Made by a program: the position numbers and the translations under genes. Below are positions 12,231 to 31,100 of a stretch of DNA of 64,000 nt, one piece after another. Each line of letters opens with the position of its first letter. Position 1 is the stretch's first letter. Below the pieces are notes generated by a model. That model saw only the letters and a program-made list of their open reading frames with translations, was not told the origin of the DNA and ran no database searches. The stretch lies in assembly GCF_030936135.1 (NCBI RefSeq), contig NC_082618.1:7041034-7105033 (forward strand), given 5' to 3'. The DNA comes from Gavia stellata. Lineage: Eukaryota; Chordata; Aves; Gaviiformes; Gaviidae.

Positions 12231-12919
12231 TCTTTAAAGGGGCCGCGCCCTCCCGCGCCGGCCGGGGGGAAGGGGGGAGCGGAGCGCAGCGGCGGCCCAG
12301 CCCGGCTCGGGGGGCCCGCCCACAGCCCCGTGGGCAGCCGCGGTGCTCCCGCTCCCACCCCCGCCCCAGCTGGTTGCTGCGGGCCGGGCCGAGAGGGGGG
12401 CGGGGGGCGGCCGCGGCGCCCCTTTAAGGACGTTTCCTGCCCTTCGCCCCAGTAACAGCTAATTGCAGCGGGCAGGGGGCGGGGGGCCAATGGGCTGCCT
12501 CCACGTCCCGCCCACGTGACTCCCACGCGCTGCCGCCGCCGCGCCATGCGGCGCTGCCCGGCGGGAGCCCCCGGCGCCCTTAAAGGGGCCGCGCGGGGTC
12601 CGGTCGCAGGCGGGTACCCGGGCGGCCTCCCCCGCGGGCAGCCTGTCGCCGGCGGCCCCGCGCCTGGCGGGACAGCGCGGGCGTCGGCTGCAGGACCCGG
12701 CCCGGGGACCGGGGCCGGGCAGTGCCCGGCTGCCCCGCTCCGCCCCGGCCCCGCAGCCTGCGGGGACTGCGCTGAGCCCCGCGGAGAGGAGGGCGGGAGG
12801 GCTCCGGGGCGGAGGGGGGGGGGCGGCCCGGCCCCGCTCTCCTGCGCCGGCCCGCCCGGCACTCACCTGCCGCCGGTGGGGTCCACCTGCCGCCGACCGC
12901 CGCGGGGACCCCTTTAAGG
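12231..12919. promoter_or_regulatory. Cluster of CCTTTAAGG-type motifs
   Basis: The 9-mer CCTTTAAGG occurs at 12421-12429 and 12911-12919, and its exact reverse complement CCTTAAAGG at 12578-12586. A close relative (TCTTTAAAGG) is at 12231-12240 and a weaker one (TCTTAAAGGG) at 11954. The copies at 12231 and 12578 also share the following GGCCGCG. The motif resembles an SRF CArG box, CC(A/T)6GG, but has five A/T bases instead of six. Function is unknown. Confidence 0.4.
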
Positions 12920-12975
12920 CCGGCTGCCTCGTCAGCGCGGCTCGCCCGACTCCAGCTGACAGCCCGGAGCGCCTT

Positions 12976-12983
12976 TGACGTCA
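12976..12983. promoter_or_regulatory. Full palindromic CRE (TGACGTCA)
   Basis: A perfect cAMP-response element / ATF-CREB site in the CpG island, about 380 bp upstream of the donor of the non-coding WDR81 exon. Perfect CREs in CpG-island promoters are often occupied by CREB/ATF factors. Which of the two divergent units it serves cannot be told from sequence. Confidence 0.5.
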
Positions 12984-13208
12984 CGGTGACCTCAGCCAGC
13001 CGCCGCGGCGGCGCTGCCGCGTCATGCCCTGCCGCCTGCCCATGTATAGGCACCGCGTCCCGGCCTTGCGCAACCCGCCCCACCCACCCCCGACCCGGCG
13101 GCCGCTGGAGGGAGCCCGGCCCCGCGTCCCGAGGGGGGCTCCCGCCCCCCCCGCTGCGGCCGCCCGCGGGGGTACCGGGGCTCGGCGGGGTGTGTGTCCC
13201 GTGTCCCG

Positions 13209-13222
13209 CCCCCCCCCCCCCC
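13209..13222. repeat. Poly-C run
   Basis: A homopolymer C tract inside the CpG island, upstream of the WDR81 non-coding exon. Runs of this kind are unstable and error-prone in sequencing, so the exact length is uncertain. Confidence 0.8.
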
Positions 13223-13289
13223 CGGCGGCGCCCCGCGTCCCCCGGGCACATGGCGGCGCGGCGGCCGCATGTGACCGCCGTCACCTGAC

Positions 13290-13359
13290 CAACATGGCCG
13301 GGGCCCGCGCCGCCCCCGCCGCCGCCCGCTGCGGCTGAGCCCGCCGCCGCCGCCGCCAG
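13290..13359 (+). other. WDR81: Non-coding first exon of WDR81 (5' start approximate)
   Basis: A GCC-rich segment ends in a good donor, CGCCAG|GTAACG, at 13359/13360. Because the first coding exon begins with an acceptor only a few bases before the start codon, an upstream non-coding exon is required, and this is the best candidate. The transcription start is unknown. A complete short upstream frame (ATG at 13294, TGA ending at 13338, 14 residues) lies inside it. Confidence 0.6.
13294..13338 (+). other. Upstream ORF in the WDR81 5'UTR (MAGARAAPAAARCG)
   Basis: A 14-codon frame plus stop, made mostly of GCC/CGC codons, with A at -3 and G at +4 around its ATG. If the WDR81 transcript starts 5' of 13294 this frame would be read before the main start. 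Alternatively AACATGGCCG is simply a YY1-like core-promoter motif and the transcript starts within it. Confidence 0.35.
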
Positions 13360-13647
13360 GTAACGCGGGGCCGCGGGCCGGGCGCTGCGGGGGCGCCGGG
13401 GCGGTGAGGGACCCACCACCCCCGGGGGGGGTGAGGGCTCCCGGGAGGAGTCCTCGGGCCCGTGGGGCCCAGCCCGGGCTCTGCCCCCGCCCCGGTCTGC
13501 CGGTAGCGCGGGCCCTGTGGGGGCCCGGGGCTAGGGCACGGTGCCGGGGGCAGCCTCTCCGGCTGCGGCCGCCGGGTTGGGGCTGGGGACGTGCTCCGTG
13601 CTGATGGGCATCTTCTCCTGCCAGCCCCCGGGGGCTGCCTGTGCCCG

Positions 13648-14080
13648 GGGGCTGCAGAGACGCCATTGTGTTCCCCCTCCCTGGCCCTGGTGCTGCAGAG
13701 GTCCCATCCTGACCCCTCCTCTAGCACCGGGGCTGCGGAGCTCCCGTCGTGTCCCCCTCGCCAGCTGCAGAGGTCCCATCGTGTCCCCCCCGCTGGTCCC
13801 AGGCCTGCTGGGGTGCCATCATGTCCCCCTCCCCGGCCCTGGGGCTGCAGAGGTTCCATCGTGTCCCCTTCCTCTGCATGGGGGCTGCAGAGGTGCCATC
13901 ATGTCCCCCCACCACCTGCAGAAGTGCCATCGTGTCCCCTTTACCAGCCCTGGGGCTGCAGAGGTCCCATCGTGTCCCTTTCCCCAGCCCTGTGGCTGTC
14001 CCCCTCCCTGGCCCTGGGGCTGTGGAGATCTCTCCTGGTGCCCCTCCTTGGCTGCAGAGGTCCCATCTTGTCCCCCCACA
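13648..14080. repeat. Minisatellite in WDR81 intron 1 (about 12 units of 25-45 bp)
   Basis: A degenerate tandem array built on a unit resembling GGGGCTGCAGAGGTCCCATC followed by GTGTCCCCCT and CCCCAGCCCTG. I count about twelve units, some shortened. Unit starts recur as GCTGCAGAGG. Because unit length varies, the reading frame drifts, and the repetitive open frames on both strands are shadows of the array. It ends about 220 bp before the acceptor of the first coding exon. Confidence 0.85.
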
Positions 14081-14310
14081 GCCAGGGCTGGTCCCTTCTC
14101 AACCCCTGCCCCTCCCAGATATAGCATCTTTTCAGCAAGATCCTAAAACCAGCATTTTTTTACCCGGGTGACAATGTGGAAGTGAGACTTGCTGCGTGGC
14201 TTCTGCTCGGCGGGGGAGCTGGGGCTCCCGCGGGTAGGACAGGGACAGTGCCGCCCTCCTCCGCTCACTCACAGCCTCTCTGGGCCCCTTTTCTTCCAGC
14301 AGAAGTCAAT

Positions 14311-24432
<10,122 letters not shown>

Positions 24433-25883
24433 GGACCCGCGGCCCAGGAGCTTGTGGCTGTCCCACAGCGCTGGTGGTAGAGCTGAAAGCCGGCAGCGTT
24501 GCTTACGGAAGAGGCAGAGTTAGACGTTTCTGAACAGAGGATGCAGGGGGGAGGTGTACTTGTTAGTGAGCACTCGGTAAAGCATCTCTAACCTCTTTCT
24601 GTATCTTTAAAAAGAAAAAAGCCATAACTGAGAAACCTCCACTGCTGCTGGGAGAAATACTGGGCGTTGTAGATCACTGTCACCCCTGCAGAGAGGCCTG
24701 GAGCTTTCCATACCATGTGTGCCTGATCCCCAGGGGACTGTGAGCTGCCCTCCAGAGTAATACGGACCACGGGTATCCTCCCTCCTTCAGTTAAGGGGTA
24801 AGAGGTGCCCCTTGACAAGAACAGAACAGTATAGCTACTGCTATCTGCACTTAACCTTCACTTTCACTCCTGAACCACTGAACAGTCTTATTAGGATAGC
24901 ATTAGCTGGGCCTGGGAACTGCCGCCTTCGGAGCTGCGTGGTGCTGGGCATCTCCTCCTCCTGTGGTCTGTGTTCGAGGCCCAGAGGATGTACTCAACTT
25001 TAGGTTCTGCTGGCTGAGTTGGAGGCTGTATGGGAGGAGGAGAGGTTAACTAGGGCCCTTCTGCTGCCTTAATGGCTCCAGGGCAAAGACTGGAATGGAA
25101 GTCAGCCAAGGCACAAACCCCATCTGCTCTGCCAGTTCCTTTAGGAATGGGCTGCTGCAGAGGGGACAGTTTGGGATGGGAACGTGACCCTCTGGGGAGG
25201 CCAGAACTAGATGCTTCCATGAGGATTTTGGCTTCTGGAGCAGTAGGGTAGGGATGGACTGTTGTTGGTTCCTGCCCCAGCAGCACTGCGTCCCGTGATT
25301 ATCTAAACGGTGAGGAATGCCTTGTGTGCCATGCACTGGCAGCGTTTCTCAAGAAATTTTCTTTCTAATCCTCTCTACTCTCCGTTGTGCTGGTCAGACT
25401 CCTAGGGAAGACAGGACAGCAAAAAGGTGCTCAGTTTTGTCCTCTCCTGCTCTTGTAGGGTGAGAGCCAGGAGGCGTGATCCAGCATGGTCTCCTTCTGA
25501 CCTTCCCTTTGGGACAGCACCCTCTGTTCCCACCTCGAAGGCGAGGAGAGTGCTCTTTGACCCAGCAGTAGGAGCAGTTGCCTCACTTCTATTGCAGCCC
25601 TTTTCCCATCCATCCTTCAGCCTAGTCAGAGCCAGTATCAGGGGAGCGGGAAGCTCTTATCTTGGGCAGAGGAGGAGCCTGTTGTGGGTTGTCCTGGGAG
25701 GCGAAAGGGCTTTCGTCCAGCTGCCAGTTCATCTGAGCCACCTGCAGCTGGGAGGGCTGCCCTCCGCTTCTGGGGAGGGTGGGAGGTGAGCAGTTGGCCC
25801 TTACTGTCCTTCCCTACCCAAGGGGAGCTCTCAGTCCCGTGTTGCCTATTAACCATTCGCAATAGATGTAAATACTTACTTCT

Positions 25884-25889
25884 AATAAA
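25884..25889 (+). terminator. WDR81: WDR81 poly(A) signal
   Basis: AATAAA about 1.45 kb after the stop codon, followed within 30 bp by a GTGTGTGG-like stretch. I saw no earlier AATAAA in the 3'UTR. Confidence 0.65.
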
Positions 25890-25909
25890 CTCTTCGAAAG
25901 AGGTGCAGA

Positions 25910-28195
25910 GACGGGTGTGTGGCGAAGCTCTGTGCTGGAGGGGCCCAGGTGGGGTGCGGTACAGGGCTGGGTGTGCTGGCTGCAGCTCTCCTGCTCTGGC
26001 AGCCAAAGCTAAAGCTCTGCGTTCAGGCACCTCTCGTGTTCCTGGGCAAGCTGGAGGTGGGATGCTGTGAAGATGCCCTGGATGTAAGGTGGGTCTGTGC
26101 TGCACAGAGACTTGAATCTGCTTTCCAAGGGGAAGTTCCAAAGTAGTTTTTGGTTGCAGAGCTTAGACCTGTCTCCTTTCCACTCCTTCCCAGCGTCTGG
26201 GATGAATTTGGGAACCAAGAGCTGCTGCAAGGAATGGATGGCCGCAATTGCTGTGATCCCATTAACGTTCCCCACTGCTCCTTAGTGTCTCCTCTCACAC
26301 TGAGAACACGGACAGAGCCGGGAAGGGTCACCATCGCTTCTGCAAACAGCACAAAACTGCACAGGACAGGACTGCTGGAGTTCTGCCTGTCCCCGAGACT
26401 CTTCCTCCATGTGGCAGCGGTGCGTGCGTGCCGTGGAGCCCGGCACCAGGGCCAACTCCCCCGGCAGGGCTCCGGTGCGTGCTGTGCCCCAGGGGAGGTA
26501 CCAGCTGCTCTTGGCTCTGCCCAGCCCGAGCAGCGCGGGGCCTTGGGCATCAGCCATCTGTTAAAACCAGTGCCTCGCGCTTGCTGCAGCAGAAGCAGCT
26601 GAGATACAGGGAGTAAATACCTGGCGGTTTCTGCAAAGAAAATGCCAAAAACAGAGCAAGCCCTGGGGCAATAAATACCAAGCCCTACATTTTCACTAAA
26701 GGTTATGAATAAAAGAACGCATTCCCAGCACAGGGAGCGTATGGAAAGTGGAGCCACTACTAGGGACAACTGACTTCGCATGTTACTTCTGCTGATGGGA
26801 GTTTCGGAGCTGGTAAACTCGGTGTTAATGTCTTGCAGGTACAGCAGCCCAAAGTGTCTCCTCATCTCCAAATGCACCATAAATTCACTCTTATCCACCA
26901 AACAAATGTTTAGCCGGATGCTGTAGGTCAATATTTGCCTGCCAAATTCTCAAATAGGGGGTGGTGCCGAAGGTCGCTGCAGGCGGGTAGGAGGGGTGGG
27001 CTGGACAAGAGACTGCGTTTGCCTCACGCAAAGCCATCAGCCGGGCTAAAGCAGGTGCCAGCTCCAACGTGGACGTGAACAACCTCAGGTAAGGGGCAAA
27101 TAAATGAGGATTTGACAGTAAATGGGGGCTCCTCCAACGAGCAGTTGTGCCTCTCTGGGAGAGGGGGGTGAATTTGGCAGAGGGTTAAAGGATGGGCACC
27201 ATCAGGGTGGAAAGGGGTATTCGGGGTTATATGTGGCTGCAGGATTTGGGGTGAGGGAGGAGCGGGAATGAAATGGCCTCAAGTTTTCCTTCTTCTGCTT
27301 GGCAAGTGGGGTCGCAGCCCTGCAGTTTCAGGTCAAAGCAGAGACTGCTCGGAAAGTGGAAAGCAGCCCCAGGAATTAAGTGTATGGCAGCCATGCTGGG
27401 GGCTGGGCTTTGGCATAGCGGATTTACTTTAAGAAGAAGATACGTTATTTCTGTTTGAACGGGAAAAGTGGCTGGGTGAAGTGGTGGTCCGGGAATGGGT
27501 GGGGTTTCATCCATGGCCCTGGAAGCCCTGCTCCCACTGTCCCATACAGGAACCGGAGTGCGGGGGTGGGAGAGGTTGGGTTTGCCAGCAAAGGGGGAAG
27601 GCGAGTGCTGGGAAGGGGAGGACTCTCTATTCCAGGACATATTGCGGAGAAACTGCTCTGGTATTGCGTTTTCTACCTGCAAAGTCCCTCCCAGACAGCA
27701 CTTGCTGAGTGCCTGCAGCCCCTCTGAGGCAGGTTAGTACCCCTTCTCCCAAGAGCCCAGGGCACAGCTGAGGATGCTGTGCCCATACCTTGGTGGTTTG
27801 CACAGGAAAGGAGCAGAGGCTCTTGTCTTCTTCCAGAGGCACAGTCCGCGCAGGACTGATTAGGGAAATACCATTTGTAATCCAGAGAAATGAGGGCGAT
27901 GGGGTCAGAAACGCAGGATCCAAGCAGGAGAGTGTCATGTAGGAGCCTGGCTGTGGTTACAGCTCTGGTCCGGCGCGGGTCCCTGTTCCTCTCTGATTTC
28001 GCTGCCTTGGCGTCGGACCCGGGAGTCCTGTGTTGTTTCTTTGCAGCATTGTTCCTCTCCCTGCTTTCTGCAAGCTCCTGCGCCAACCTGTTTGGCCAGG
28101 TTGATAATTTTCTCCCTGTAGACCTGAATAGGCTCAGCTTGCTGCTGCCAGGCAGCTGGAAGTAACTTCTCTCTCGGCTGGTCCTTCTGTTCCAG
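25910..28195. other. Intergenic region and probable SERPINF2 promoter
   Basis: No coding gene is supported. A minus-strand open frame of about 300 codons (26023-26931) has no recognisable domain. Two FoxA-like motifs occur close together, AAACAAATGTTTA (26901-26913) and TATTTGC (26933-26939). They lie about 150-190 bp before a clean donor (CCTCAG|GTAAGG, 27088/27089). Because the first coding exon of SERPINF2 has only 4 nt of 5'UTR, an upstream non-coding exon must exist, and one ending at 27088 is the best candidate. FoxA factors drive many liver genes, which suits alpha-2-antiplasmin. Confidence 0.4.
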
Positions 28196-28199
28196 AAAT

Positions 28200-31100
28200 A
28201 TGGTGTTCCTCTGGGGTCTGTGGCTGCTCTGCCTATCTGCTCTGCACAGTCACCAAAGGGTAAGTAAGTCGCTTCACTCCAGCGATGGTGGGGGCCTCTG
28301 CGGTGCGAGCACAGCCCTCTCCCCAGCCGGCAAAGGGCAAGGGGAGCGAGGTGGCTCTCCTGCACCAGACCACGGGGCAAATACCACCTGATGCTTCTGC
28401 GTGAGAAGCCCTGGAAGGCAGAGTGGTGGAGGACACTGCTTCTCTGCTATGGGGCTAGCCTGTGCCCCAGTGCAGCAAGGTTTCTAGTTTTCTTTTTCCC
28501 AGCTAAAATAGCTGTGGACATTCTCATTATTCAAGTGAATTTCTGTAGAAAATATTTGGAAACTTGGCTTCAACTGTATTTAGTGACCGTGACCTTCAGG
28601 GGTTAACAGGAGGTTGTTTAATAACAGCTTCCCCCCCACCCCCTTTTTTAAATCTGGATCCCTGTCAGATCTGAGATTGCAAAACCGCACTGCTCGCTCT
28701 TTAGAGGATACATTATTTTGTACCTTCTGACCTGGTCCCTTTCTAAACAAATCCAGCATTTGCAGTCTCTCCCAACTCCTGCCCACTTCCACCTCCCCAC
28801 GGTGGACCCCACCACCTCTGCGTCTGCATCCTAAAGCCCTGCCCGTGCTGTAGCCACGCAGGGACTGCTACAGCCAGGCTGGTGCCGGTCTCTGACCTGG
28901 CCCCACGGGAATGTGTTAGGAGTGGGAGCAGAGAAGACTGACTCTGGAAATTCAGAGGAAATTATCTGGGACCTGACTTTGTTTCTTTGTTGGTTTTTTT
29001 TTTTTCCCCCCTACAGTTTTCTTCGGCGTATGTCATTGAGCAAAAGCGTCTCTTCTTAGACAAAGATGGGGAGCTGAAGGTAAGCAACAACTGGTTCCAC
29101 GCAAGGGGACTGAAGTCATGCTGTAGTGTTTGCAGTGGTTTTCCAGTTTGTCCTGAGATAGGATGAGTCCAGGCAATGAGAAAGTCCATCTTTGTGCAGG
29201 ATTCCCTCCCCACCTCACTCGCTGCTGCTGCCAACGCTGTGCTCCTTGGCGTTGGAAGTTCCAGCCTAAATAACTGGGCAGCGTATGGAGTAAACATCAG
29301 TAGCTGATGTGTACAGGGAGTGGCAGGTGGATTATTTAATTTCTGGTTGATAAGGGAAGATGAGGAAAACAACTAGCTATGAGGGTGACAGGGAGAAAGA
29401 CCCATAGCTGATGCTGCCCATCAAGTCTGGCTCTGACAGTGCAGTGCTCCTGCAGTAGAGGAATGTCATCCGGATGCCGGTGGGAACAGAGAGAGCTGAG
29501 GAAAAAAGCATGTGTTTAAGACCGTACAAATGTGAGGACAGTAGCAGCAGTGCTATAGGCTAAAGCTTAGAAAACTGCAAAATGAGGAAGTTGGAGAGAA
29601 AAGGGATGGAATAGAACAGACAAGTCAAGAAGAGACAGATGCCTGGAGGAGGGTTTGAGCCAAAATGGATCAAGGCTGTGACAGCAGTAGAGGGTGCTGA
29701 CCGATGCATGAGGCAGATCAGCAGTCCTAAAGTATGTGAGAGGAGGTGGTGAAATCAAGGTTGAGGACGATGGATCTATAAACAGTGAAGGCGCAGGACG
29801 TGCTGAGCAGGTGGTGGTTCTTGCCCTCAAAGCGTGCCTGTTGGGCTCGTTTGCCTGGGGCAGGCCCTGAGGGCAAGTGGAAGAGGAACCGCTGCAAGAC
29901 CCTCACTCAGTCCGTTTTCCCAGGATACAAGACCTTCTGTTTTCCATACTCATTGCGGTGCTTTTAACTTCAAGGTTAAAAGGCAAAGTGAGGCAAATAC
30001 ACCACCAAAGCAGAGAAGCTGGAGAGTTTTCCCAACCCATTTAGGTGTGCAGTAACACCCAAGAGGGAAGGTAGCGCCCTGCTGCTGCTTTCTCAGTGCT
30101 ATCCTTCTCATTTCTCCCCAGGACATGAAAAGTGCTGGAGTCGTACAGTCTGCTCTGCTGGGAGCCATCCCAACCCTGCCGAATGCAGAGCTGGCAGACT
30201 TCATCTATGACAACTTCCAGGAGACTGATGAACCCATGTTACCTTTCACCACCACCCCGCCAGGCATGAGGAAAGACTGGAACCCAGAAAAGGAAGCCAT
30301 AGCTGGGGCTGGGGGCTGTCATGACCAGCAACCATCTGCGGAAATTGTCTCTTCTGAAGAGGAGGGAGAGGCTGAAGATACAAGCTGTGAGATGACTTGG
30401 AAGAAGAGCCAGAGGCTAGCACGTGGCTTGATGAGATTCAGTATCGATCTCCTGAAAGAGGTCCAGCTGGAGTCCAACAGAACCAATGTGATCCTGTCAC
30501 CCCTTAGCATCGTCCTCGCCTTGTCTCACCTGGCACTGGGTAACGTCTTCATTACAAAAGCACCGTTTCCTGCCCTTCCCTGTACCCCCTCCTGGAGGCA
30601 CTAGGAACCAATGTGCAAAATGCAAAGATTAAACACGGCACCTTCCACTTAATCTTACTCCTGCAGCTCTAATTAGGTACGATTACCATTGAAGCTGCCC
30701 TCCGTGGCCCTGCTGAGGCTCCTATTCTCAGGTTTCTCCAACCTCTTTTGTAAGGCACAGTACGGTTCTAACAGGAAGCAGCTAGAGTAACGTCCCTGTT
30801 TTCCACTACATGGGCATGACCTAACAGGAATTTGACTTTGGTTTTTAGGAGCAGCAAATCAGACAGAGAAGCATTTGCTGGAGGTGATGCATCTAGAGTC
30901 GGTGCCCTGTCTCCACCACATGCTGGGCACACTTAGCAGAAGGCTCGCAGAATCCACCCTCAGCCTTGCATCGTGTCTGTACCTGCAGAAAGGTGAGAGC
31001 TGGCAGGGGGGGCATACTGGTGTAGAATAAAACTCTCGGTGACAGAGAGTGATGGAAGAGTGCTGCCATACTGGGAGACATCTCTGTTTCCCTAAGCACT

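Larger units (their letters stand above)
9900..13600. promoter_or_regulatory. Large CpG island, shared MIR22HG (-) / WDR81 (+) promoter region
   Basis: Very GC- and CpG-rich sequence lies between the miR-22 unit and the non-coding first exon of WDR81. It holds no credible coding gene. Five plus-strand CCAAT boxes occur at 11624, 11702, 12117, 12147 and 12487. A CACGTG E-box is at 12513-12518, a full palindromic CRE (TGACGTCA) at 12976-12983, and repeated CCTTTAAGG motifs are listed separately. No canonical TATA box is obvious. Divergent transcription from this island fits the gene directions on both sides. Confidence 0.7.

Noticed and set aside
11327-12862. 511-codon minus-strand open frame in the CpG island
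   Set aside because: Composed almost only of Pro, Ala, Gly and Arg from GC-rich DNA. It shows no domain and spans the divergent promoter. Long stop-free frames are expected at this base composition.
13036-13052. TATA-like ATGTATAGGC upstream of WDR81
   Set aside because: Poor match to a TATA box and embedded in a CpG island, where dispersed TATA-less initiation is usual.
13541-14146. Repetitive open frames on both strands (GGHDGTSAA-like and VPSCPP-like repeats)
   Set aside because: These are translations of the intron 1 minisatellite; all frames stay open because the unit lacks stops.
14176-14310. Extended WDR81 N-terminus from a GTG at 14176
   Set aside because: No ATG in this stretch. 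It crosses the intron-exon acceptor at about 14299-14302, and homology to human WDR81 begins at the ATG at 14311.
26023-26931. 302-codon minus-strand open frame between WDR81 and SERPINF2
   Set aside because: No recognisable domain, no conserved-looking segments and no splice partners. Probably chance, although it is the longest such frame outside GC-rich DNA here and an expression check is reasonable.
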